From Bacteroidota bacterium (GTDB lineage Bacteria; Bacteroidota; Ignavibacteria; Ignavibacteriales; Melioribacteraceae): DNA of 11,056 bases. This document shows, one piece after another, positions 1-5,968 of this stretch. The position numbers and the translations under genes were made by a program. How positions within the stretch are numbered: the stretch's first letter is position 1; each line of letters begins with the position of its first letter. The DNA is taken from contig JAJYMU010000172.1 in the NCBI GenBank assembly GCA_021786655.1, positions 1-11,056 of the forward strand. The letters are read 5' to 3'. A model generated the notes under the pieces. The model had not been told where the DNA came from and did no database searches. It saw nothing but the letters and a program-made list of their open reading frames with translations.

Positions 1-962
1 GTAACAGAACAGCGTTTGAAAATGCACGTAACATAAATGCAATTGTTTTTGATAAAACCGGAACATTGACTGAAGGTAATTTCGGAGTAACCGATGTTTT
101 AGGTTTCGATTCCAATTTCGATAAAGAAGAGATATTAAAATATGCCGCGGCATCAGAATCCAATTCCCAGCATCCGATAGCTAAAGGAATTATTGAAGCT
201 GCTTATGATTTTTATAAAGTGGAAAACTTTGAATCAATAACGGGGAAAGGCGTGCACGGCATAGTAAATAATAAAAATGTTTTTGTAGTTAGTCCGGGTT
301 ACTTAACGGATAAAAATTCGACCTACGACATAAACGCGGTTTCGGAACTTCAAAAACAAGGCAAGACCGTTGTAATAGTAATAATTGATGAAAAAGTTAT
401 TGCCGCGATTGGATTAGGAGATAAGATTCGTCCCGAATCAAATGCCGCTATCAAAAGATTACAAAACATGGGCGTCAAATGTTTGATGTTAACGGGCGAT
501 AATAAACAAACTGCGGAGTATGTTGCCAAAAAATTAAGTTTGGACGAATTCTTTGCAGAGGTTTTGCCGAATCAAAAATCTTCCAAGATAAAAGAGATTC
601 AGCAACGCGGATTAATTGTAGCTATGACAGGCGACGGTGTAAATGACGCGCCGGCTCTTGCCCAAGCGAATGTTGGAATAGCAATAGGAGCCGGTTCGGA
701 TGTTGCAGTCGAAACTGCCGATATTATCCTGATCAAAAATAACCCGGAAGATGTTGCTTCTGTAATTGCTTTAGCAAAGGCAACATATAAAAAGATGATT
801 CAAAATCTTTGGTGGGCAACCGGGTACAATGTTGTGGCAATTCCTCTTGCGGCGGGAGTTTTATTCTCTTATGGAATTTTGTTGAGCCCGGCTCTTGGAG
901 CCGTCTTTATGTCTTTAAGCACTGTTATAGTTTCTATAAACGCCAAGTTATTAAAAGCATAA
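1..962 (+). CDS. copB: P1B-3 (CopB-type) copper/silver-translocating P-type ATPase, C-terminal part
   Basis: Partial gene; the open frame enters from the left edge (first whole codon at 3). The product exports copper or silver ions across the inner membrane at the cost of ATP. The phosphorylation motif DKTGTLT is present with its Asp codon at 51-53, followed by the nucleotide-binding HP motif (SQHPIAKG), the GKGVHG motif, TGDNKQTA and the hinge GDGVNDAP. The last two membrane helices carry N-x5-GYN-x4-P (NLWWATGYNVVAIP) and P-x6-MSxST (PALGAVFMSLST), which are the signatures of subgroup P1B-3; that subgroup normally has CPH in helix 6, which lies outside the window. An internal TTG at 66 is the Leu of the phosphorylation motif, not a start. 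Class is secure; the Cu(II)/Cu(I)/Ag choice is by family only. It converges on the minus-strand operon. Confidence 0.95.
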   Translation, partial: NRTAFENARNINAIVFDKTGTLTEGNFGVTDVLGFDSNFDKEEILKYAAASESNSQHPIAKGIIEAAYDFYKVENFESITGKGVHGIVNNKNVFVVSPGYLTDKNSTYDINAVSELQKQGKTVVIVIIDEKVIAAIGLGDKIRPESNAAIKRLQNMGVKCLMLTGDNKQTAEYVAKKLSLDEFFAEVLPNQKSSKIKEIQQRGLIVAMTGDGVNDAPALAQANVGIAIGAGSDVAVETADIILIKNNPEDVASVIALAKATYKKMIQNLWWATGYNVVAIPLAAGVLFSYGILLSPALGAVFMSLSTVIVSINAKLLKA

Positions 963-964
963 CG

Positions 965-1043
965 ATGAAAGCATGAAGCCGACGCTTTCATAAGTTATGA
1001 AAACAGTTCCAGAAAAGACGGGGCGAATAAGACACTGTTTTCA
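965..1043. repeat. Three overlapping inverted repeats between convergent genes
   Basis: The gap between the ATPase stop and the FecR-like gene stop holds three perfect inverted repeats: ATGAAAGC 965-972 with GCTTTCAT 984-991; TTTCATAA 986-993 with TTATGAAA 995-1002 around one central G; and TGAAAACAGT 998-1007 with ACTGTTTTCA 1034-1043. They share arms, so only some can pair at once. A bidirectional transcription end is the natural role for a convergent gap, but no proper T-tract follows a GC-rich stem, so a classic intrinsic terminator is not clear. A short CCGC/GCGG pair (1044-1047, 1056-1059) followed by CTTTATTT could add weak termination for the ATPase. Confidence 0.55.
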
Positions 1044-1062
1044 CCGCCGGTACTTGCGGGCT

Positions 1063-1746
1063 TTATTTATCGAGATTTATTTTTTTAATCTGCTCTATTT
1101 TTTCGTCTACTTCTTTTTTTTCATCGCTGTTCAATGATAAAGAAGAGATTTGCTTTAATTCCTGTTCCGCTTCATTGTTCAAATTCATGCGGATCATCAA
1201 ATCGGCAAAATAGATTCTATCCTGGATTTGTTTTTTTGTATCCGGATATTTTCTAAAAGTTTCTTTAGCGACAAGGATTGCCGATTCTTTAAACCCATCT
1301 TGAGCAAGCTGTTTGGCGCCGTTAATTTTTTTTATGCCGATATCGCTTACTTGTACCGGCGCCGGTTTGATTGTACTTACTTCGCTTCCATATACGGCGG
1401 TATTACGGGTAAACTGATTACTTTTTGTTTTAGGCACGTTCTGAATTTCTTCCATTGCCAGGGCAAGCAGCAGTTCGTTCAAAGTCATTTTCTTAATTGA
1501 ACTCAATCCTAAAGCCGAATTGCTTTGCAAAACAAATTTGTTTCCGTTGCCGGAAAGTTGAATAAAGGATTTTTCTCCTGTTGAGATTAAATCCGTTCCT
1601 TTTAATTTTTGTCCGGTGGAAACTTTTACCCAATTTTCGCTTGTGCCTATAAGCGCTTGAACATTACCGCTTATTTTTTTAACCGTGTAATCCTGCGCGA
1701 TAATATTTGCAGTGATGACGAATAAAATTAAAATTATCTTTTTCAT
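1063..1746 (-). CDS. FecR-like domain protein with helical C-terminal repeats, exported
   Basis: A 227-residue exported protein. Residues 1-18 are a Sec signal peptide ending ITANIIAQ, probably cleaved after Ala17 or Gln18. Residues about 20-85 look like a FecR-type beta domain (KISGNVQALIG, W-V-x-V-x-x-G-Q-x-L, GTDLISTGEKSFIQL), the form found in periplasmic and envelope proteins rather than in the FecR anti-sigma regulator itself, since no transmembrane segment follows. Residues about 140-225 are helical and charged, resembling one or two TPR units. The start is decided by a very strong ribosome site, AGGAGGT at 1751-1757, five bases before the ATG; it overlaps nothing but the 12-bp gap after the upstream gene's stop, so the two are co-transcribed. 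Last gene of the operon. FecR-like and CHASE2 proteins often occur in neighbouring genes in other bacteria (from memory), which fits the CHASE2 regulator nearby. Function unknown. Confidence 0.85.
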   Translation of the reverse strand: MKKIILILFVITANIIAQDYTVKKISGNVQALIGTSENWVKVSTGQKLKGTDLISTGEKSFIQLSGNGNKFVLQSNSALGLSSIKKMTLNELLLALAMEEIQNVPKTKSNQFTRNTAVYGSEVSTIKPAPVQVSDIGIKKINGAKQLAQDGFKESAILVAKETFRKYPDTKKQIQDRIYFADLMIRMNLNNEAEQELKQISSLSLNSDEKKEVDEKIEQIKKINLDK

Positions 1747-1758
1747 AATTACCTCCTG

Positions 1759-3789
1759 TCAAAAATCTACAATTACAACATTGCCTTTAGCAAGACCGAG
1801 TTTTTCCAATGCTTCCGTTTCAAATTTATCCGACGCAACCGACCATGCTGTTTCAAAATTATTAAGAGAAGTTGTTTCGAGTGGAATCCAAATTTGATCA
1901 ACCCCGTCGGAATTTTTTCTTACAAAAAATTTCTTGTCATTGTTGGTGATAAGTTCGCTTTGTCCGGGTTTCAATTCCGTATTTATTAAAAGGTTAACAT
2001 GACTAACGTCGCCTGGATTTTTATAATCGACAAATGCGGTTTCAATGCCGATTGATTCCAGAAGCGAGGAAAAGCAAACGCTCAAATCGTCGCAGTCGCC
2101 GCCTTTCAATTTTATCGTTTCATTTGGAAATTGAACATGCTCAACATCGGCGCGGGGATCGGAAACGTAAACCATATTCTTGACAAATTCGTTGAATAGA
2201 ATTTTTACTTTCTGAAAGATTTTAAGTTCTATTGAGACGCTATCAATGGTTTGTTTATGTTGCGTTAAAATATTTTTAGAATAAGCCGATGAAAAATCGT
2301 AGTCGCGTTGGACAAAATAGTGAAGGTTCGCAACTACGCCGTCCCAGCTGTTGATGTCGTTAATCAAAAGCGGTTTCTGAATCATATCGTCAGGGTCTTG
2401 ATTCGTTGTGTACAAATAAAAATCCGCCTCTGCAATTTCACTTTTAAGAATAGGGCGCTTTGTGTGAATCGTAGTAAAATATTTTACTTCAGCTGTATCA
2501 TGCGCCTTGATATTTGTCTCCGGCGAGTAGACCAATTCGTTGTTAACCGAATGAATAAACAAGGCGGGTTTAACGGTAACAATCTTGTTGGTCAGATTTA
2601 CAACTTTGGCTATTGCAACGGGAGTATCCAAATATTTTTCTTCCATAGTTGGAAAAATTTGTTCTTTAATTTCGAGATCGACGAACCGGACATTCTTTTC
2701 GGGCACGAAAGAAAGAGCAATTGACACGCTCAAATTGAATCTATCGAAGCTGTATTGATTGTTCATAAGATTATGAATGCCGTTGGAAGTAAGTTCGGAT
2801 AGAGGAAGCGGTTTCAGGCGATCCTTCATATATTTGATTCCGCCTATTGAAATATTGAACAGATGCGTTGAAAAACCGATGAACGGTTGAATGCCCGCAA
2901 TGAATGGAAACTGATACCGGTCGTGCAACGCGGATATCCCAAAGTTGAAATCGAAACCTAATAATTTTACCGAAGATGAAATTCCCCCAATCATCGAGCC
3001 GTTTGTTTCTACTGAATAGTTAATTTTCAATTTATCCGACGGAAAATAATTAACTGAGAGTGCCGCTCCTTTATCATTCTTCAAGGAATATTTATCAACT
3101 GCTTCTCCCAGCAAACTCTTTTCGTTTAGGAAAAGATTTTGAGATGAAAGAGAAAGAGAAAGGAAATCGAAAGGTTGGTATGTAAATCCGATATCCCCGC
3201 GCCAGAAATTATTGTTTGTAACCGTTGTTTTTGTCGAGATATAATTTGCCGTATCGGTAAAGATCGGCTCGGGTTGGTCTTCCTTAAATTGTTGTTCAAA
3301 ATATCTTAACGAAAACCCGGCAGAAAATTTTTCCAAAAATCTATAAGAGTATCCGAACCCGAATATTTCCGCAAAGTGGATTTTCGTATTTAATGAAGAA
3401 TTGAATTTCAAAGAATCGCTCAAAAGAAGTTTAATTCCGCTGTTAACTATAAAGTCCTGAACATAACCGGGCGTGTACCTAAGATAAAAATAGTTTGCGT
3501 CAATTCTTTTTGAAAGAGAAAGCATAAAAATGTTCCCGGAAATTTGGTTTTCTCTAACGCCGGAAAATGAAAGAGCCAATTCCCAATCTTTGCTCATACT
3601 AAAATTGCCGGCGTTCGATTCCAAAGAATTAAGCCGGTACATAGAGTTTATGGATTGAGAATTGCCAAAAAAATCCAATGATTGCTGTCCGTATAAGGCA
3701 GAACCACACATGATCAACCAAACTCCTAAAATTAGTTCGATCTTACCGCGGAATATCGACTTTAATGTTATGAATACTTTGCGATGCAA
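1759..3789 (-). CDS. Outer-membrane beta-barrel protein fused to a C-terminal transglutaminase-like domain
   Basis: A 676-residue protein in three parts. After an N-terminal hydrophobic signal (about residues 17-34, ending SALYGQQ) come some 330 residues of alternating aromatic/hydrophobic strands with turns, typical of an outer-membrane barrel. Residues about 365-485 form a predicted beta-sandwich. The C-terminal part (about 485-676) is transglutaminase-like: GGDCDDLSV with candidate nucleophile Cys566, DVSHVNLL with His597, and WIPLETT, where Glu638 stands where the usual Asp of the triad is expected. Substrate unknown; it could be a peptidase or a cross-linking enzyme. The start is a TTG at 3787-3789 with no clear Shine-Dalgarno, overlapping the preceding gene by 47 bp; it is the only ordinary start codon that keeps the whole signal. 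An AGGAG before a later TTG would lose most of the signal helix. Start uncertain, domains fairly sure. Confidence 0.85.
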   Translation of the reverse strand: MHRKVFITLKSIFRGKIELILGVWLIMCGSALYGQQSLDFFGNSQSINSMYRLNSLESNAGNFSMSKDWELALSFSGVRENQISGNIFMLSLSKRIDANYFYLRYTPGYVQDFIVNSGIKLLLSDSLKFNSSLNTKIHFAEIFGFGYSYRFLEKFSAGFSLRYFEQQFKEDQPEPIFTDTANYISTKTTVTNNNFWRGDIGFTYQPFDFLSLSLSSQNLFLNEKSLLGEAVDKYSLKNDKGAALSVNYFPSDKLKINYSVETNGSMIGGISSSVKLLGFDFNFGISALHDRYQFPFIAGIQPFIGFSTHLFNISIGGIKYMKDRLKPLPLSELTSNGIHNLMNNQYSFDRFNLSVSIALSFVPEKNVRFVDLEIKEQIFPTMEEKYLDTPVAIAKVVNLTNKIVTVKPALFIHSVNNELVYSPETNIKAHDTAEVKYFTTIHTKRPILKSEIAEADFYLYTTNQDPDDMIQKPLLINDINSWDGVVANLHYFVQRDYDFSSAYSKNILTQHKQTIDSVSIELKIFQKVKILFNEFVKNMVYVSDPRADVEHVQFPNETIKLKGGDCDDLSVCFSSLLESIGIETAFVDYKNPGDVSHVNLLINTELKPGQSELITNNDKKFFVRKNSDGVDQIWIPLETTSLNNFETAWSVASDKFETEALEKLGLAKGNVVIVDF

Positions 3790-4675
3790 TATAACTGTCT
3801 TTTAATACTGCGTTATAAGGAATTCCTTTTATTAATCTTTTAATTAAGGTTACAACTAAAAATTTGCTTTGACTAAACTGAATCTTTTCGAGAATTGACC
3901 ACGGCACTTTCAAAGCGTTTGTGTGAGCCGCCTTGAAAATAAAGAGCGGGTTGGCATCGTTGGATGTTAAATTTATATTGCCGATAATAATATCAACAGA
4001 ATCACTGGCACTGCCGTTCCATGTAACTTCCATACTTAGATTATTTGTTGAAACTCTTCCTTGAAGATTAACCTGTCCAATAACTTCAGCCGGCGTTGGC
4101 AAGTTGAATTGGTATGTAGGATTTGAGCCGTCGTTAATTCTTACATTAATACTTGAACCGTAAGGGAATTGATTGTTCATCCCGCCGTGCATGCCGTGCC
4201 CCATTCCACTGGATACAACATATCTGAAACCGAGCGATGTATCTATTGAAGTATGAGTTTGATCCATCATCTTCATGCGATTTGATTCTGTCTGTGCCGA
4301 TATATTGTTGAAAAGAACGGAAGCAACTTGTTTTGATTTATACCCAACCACTGTGTTGTTGGGACCCATTACGGGTTTAGTTTTGTCATTGAAGACTGCG
4401 AAGTAATAAGCGCCGTCGGTAAAACTTCCGTAATTCGAGTTATGTATTCCGCTCACATTGACGATTGTACTTTTGTCGATAAATGGCTCAACTATGCCGG
4501 TTGAATCGTACCCATTGCTGTAAACATAAGTGGACGGCTTTTCGGGAACAACTCCAACGTTAATGTTTTCCGGAGTGGATGTATTATCGGTAAACTCAAC
4601 CGGCGAAGGATCGCCACAAGAAACAAGAAAAACAAGCGGGAGTAACAATATCAAGTATTTTATTTTCTTCTTCAT
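3743..4675 (-). CDS. Lipoprotein with a Met/His patch, function unknown
   Basis: A 310-residue predicted lipoprotein: KKK, then a hydrophobic stretch and lipobox FLVSC with the acylated Cys at 20. The rest is Ser/Thr/Asn-rich beta-type sequence without a family I recognise. Residues 158-166 (MGHGMHGGM) alternate Met, His and Gly, a composition that can bind soft metal ions such as Cu(I); Met134, Met136 and Met137 lie shortly before. No Shine-Dalgarno is visible before the ATG; the upstream hairpin at 4691-4707 ends only 15 bases away. It follows the Met-rich lipoprotein gene by 48 bp and overlaps the barrel/transglutaminase gene by 47 bp, so it belongs to the same operon. Metal binding is an inference from composition only. 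Confidence 0.8.
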   Translation of the reverse strand: MKKKIKYLILLLPLVFLVSCGDPSPVEFTDNTSTPENINVGVVPEKPSTYVYSNGYDSTGIVEPFIDKSTIVNVSGIHNSNYGSFTDGAYYFAVFNDKTKPVMGPNNTVVGYKSKQVASVLFNNISAQTESNRMKMMDQTHTSIDTSLGFRYVVSSGMGHGMHGGMNNQFPYGSSINVRINDGSNPTYQFNLPTPAEVIGQVNLQGRVSTNNLSMEVTWNGSASDSVDIIIGNINLTSNDANPLFIFKAAHTNALKVPWSILEKIQFSQSKFLVVTLIKRLIKGIPYNAVLKDSYIASQSIHNIKVDIPR

Positions 4676-4690
4676 AATTAATCAAAATGA

Positions 4691-4707
4691 GCGGGCATTA
4701 CGCCCGC
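4691..4707. terminator. Intra-operon hairpin, possible attenuator
   Basis: GCGGGC (4691-4696), a five-base loop and GCCCGC (4702-4707) make a perfect six-pair GC stem in the 48-bp gap between two lipoprotein genes. In the operon's direction (minus) it is followed by TCATTTTGATT, a poor T-tract, so partial termination or mRNA stabilisation between the two genes is more likely than a full stop. On the plus strand it is followed by CCCAATTTTTTT, a better tract that would stop antisense transcription. Confidence 0.6.
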
Positions 4708-4723
4708 CCAATTTTTTTCTAAT

Positions 4724-5815
4724 TTATTTTACCGCCATTGGAATTCCCCAGCTTTTTTCTTCAACCGGGGCGGTATCATCATAAACAGATTGTTTCGGCA
4801 TAGCGTTCACAACTGCGTGCATAAATCCTCCTCCTACAGAAGGAGCGTTCCATTGGAGTTCATAAATTTTATTGTAAGAACTTCCATTTTGCGTAGAGGA
4901 AATTAACTTAAATCTCAGTTTATTTCTATTGCCAAAAGTATTCATATTGGAACCATTTCCCATAGAACCGTTTCCATGCATTCCGTTGCCCATCATACCG
5001 CCGCCCATCATGCCGTTGCCGCTCATACCGTTTCCCATAGAGCCGCTTCCAACTCCGCCCATCATATAACCGTTTGCCATACCTTGTATCATCATACCAT
5101 GTGTTAAAGTCAAAATATCTTCATCGCTATAAGCGCTTACAAGTTCTACACGTACAGTTGCCGAACTTTGTTTTCCGTAAAGCGGAAATTGATGATGAGC
5201 GCCTTGAAGCATAGTTAAAAAGAAATCGTTAGGAGATGTTGTTTCATAAACTTTTCCATCGGCAAATGTAACCGTTACTTTCTTGATATCTATGTTGGTT
5301 GTATTTGACCCGCCTGAGACAAGAGAAACAGCGATTACGCGCCAATCGTTTAATTGGTTGCCTGTGTCTCCAACTTTTGCATATTTAATAACACGGGTAA
5401 CAATTGTTGAATAAGGTTTGCGAATTAATGTATCTACTCTTGCCGGGTTACCAGTAGTTGATTTTTGATAAGACGCCGCAATCAAAAGTTCGCCTTCAAA
5501 CTTTTGCGTTAAGTAACCATAAGCGGTATCGGCTTGCTGTTGAAAATCCAACTGGCTGTCAACCATCTTTAAGTTTTGCCCAATTTTAACCGGGTAAATT
5601 TCCTTTGCCAGTCCGCCAACAATATTCATAACGGCGGTTTCATTATAATTTGGTTCGAATGACTGAACAGCCGGGTCGTTAGCAGTGATTTTCTGAAGAG
5701 CAGAGTTTAGCGACTGTGAACCGGATTCGACAGGGTTGGTTCTATCGCAGCCGTACAAACCGAAGATAAACATTATTAACGCTGCTAATGAGAACATGAT
5801 TTTTCGTTTTTGCAT
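4724..5815 (-). CDS. Met/Gly-rich lipoprotein, first gene of the envelope operon
   Basis: A 363-residue predicted lipoprotein: QKRK, a hydrophobic stretch and lipobox LYGC with the acylated Cys at 23. An in-frame extension of 28 codons to 5899 was rejected because the ATG at 5813-5815 has GGAG seven bases upstream and begins a proper signal, while the extension would run through the promoter. Residues 24-238 are a beta-rich region I do not recognise. Residues 240-291 form a low-complexity tract with 14 Met and many Gly and Asn (units such as GNGMMGGG), like the Met-rich segments of periplasmic and outer-membrane copper proteins (CopA/CopB/PcoB type). The C-terminal third returns to ordinary beta sequence. 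Binding of Cu(I) or Ag(I) at the cell surface is inferred. It is led by the paired-box promoter region at 5855-5953. Confidence 0.85.
   Translation of the reverse strand: MQKRKIMFSLAALIMFIFGLYGCDRTNPVESGSQSLNSALQKITANDPAVQSFEPNYNETAVMNIVGGLAKEIYPVKIGQNLKMVDSQLDFQQQADTAYGYLTQKFEGELLIAASYQKSTTGNPARVDTLIRKPYSTIVTRVIKYAKVGDTGNQLNDWRVIAVSLVSGGSNTTNIDIKKVTVTFADGKVYETTSPNDFFLTMLQGAHHQFPLYGKQSSATVRVELVSAYSDEDILTLTHGMMIQGMANGYMMGGVGSGSMGNGMSGNGMMGGGMMGNGMHGNGSMGNGSNMNTFGNRNKLRFKLISSTQNGSSYNKIYELQWNAPSVGGGFMHAVVNAMPKQSVYDDTAPVEEKSWGIPMAVK
4943..5098 (-). repeat. Coding low-complexity tract of Met/Gly/Asn units
   Basis: This segment encodes residues 240-291 of the Met-rich lipoprotein. The DNA repeats CCCAT, CCGTTTCCCAT and CCGCCCATCAT units irregularly on the plus strand, encoding Met-Gly-Asn-Gly variants. 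The units are imperfect and in frame, suggesting growth by slippage or small duplications followed by drift. Such a tract can change length between strains. Confidence 0.7.
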
Positions 5816-5822
5816 TTTATAA

Positions 5823-5826
5823 CTCC
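5823..5826 (-). promoter_or_regulatory. Ribosome binding site that sets the lipoprotein start
   Basis: On the coding strand this reads GGAG, seven bases before the ATG at 5813-5815. It fixes the start at the residue that begins the lipoprotein signal, against an upstream in-frame codon at 5899. Confidence 0.7.
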
Positions 5827-5854
5827 ATATATATTTTATGATTTCGGTTAGAAC

Positions 5855-5871
5855 ACTCATAATGGATGCCA
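5855..5871 (-). promoter_or_regulatory. Putative sigma-54-type -24/-12 promoter of the lipoprotein operon
   Basis: The coding strand reads TGGCATCCATTATGAGT, preceded by CTTTT. TGGCA matches the -24 element (GG at 5870-5869). Ten bases later comes G at 5858, where the -12 GC dinucleotide should start, but the next base is A instead of C. The predicted start of transcription is near 5845, about 30 bases before the ATG. The same element, with identical TTTTGGCA and ATGAGT blocks and the same spacing, stands before the gene at 8511-10025. The match in a second unrelated promoter supports function; the missing -12 C leaves the sigma assignment open. Confidence 0.55.
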
Positions 5872-5919
5872 AAAGAAAAACTTTAGATTCTGCGCCCAAA
5901 ATGGAAATTGTAAAAATTT

Positions 5920-5953
5920 GAATTGCCTGGAACTTGAAAAGAATTGCCTGAAG
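5920..5953. promoter_or_regulatory. Paired direct-repeat boxes, putative upstream activating sequence
   Basis: Two boxes, TGCCTGGAA at 5924-5932 and TGCCTGAAG at 5945-5953, each preceded by GAAT, are 21 bp apart, which is two helical turns. The nearer box starts 54 bp from the first -24 G, so the pair spans about -79 to -108 from the predicted transcription start, the usual range for enhancer-binding proteins. The same pair with the same spacings stands at 10131-10163. The second box lies just outside the stop codon of the CHASE2 regulator gene. Confidence 0.65.
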
Positions 5954-5968
5954 TGAACTATACAGGCA
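5945..5968. repeat. Inverted repeat over the end of the regulator gene
   Basis: TGCCTG at 5945-5950 is complementary to CAGGCA at 5963-5968, with 12 bases between, across the stop codon of the CHASE2 regulator gene. In the transcript of that gene it could fold as a short stem followed by ATTCTTTT, a weak terminator. One arm is also an activator box, so the inverted copy could instead be a third, reversed binding site. Confidence 0.35.

Noticed and set aside
1228..1500. Open frame on the plus strand inside the FecR-like gene
   Set aside because: Antisense to a gene with signal peptide, strong ribosome site and domain match; the translation is Phe/Cys-rich and has no recognisable features.
2308..2724. 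138-codon open frame antisense to the barrel/transglutaminase gene
   Set aside because: Shadow of the coding strand; no ribosome site and no family resemblance.
4943..5098. Repeated CCCAT units as a CRISPR-like or non-coding repeat array
   Set aside because: Units are irregular, without spacers, and stay in frame as Met/Gly codons of a lipoprotein.
5816..5899. N-terminal extension of the Met-rich lipoprotein by 28 residues
   Set aside because: It would cover the predicted promoter and bury the lipoprotein signal; the inner ATG has its own GGAG.
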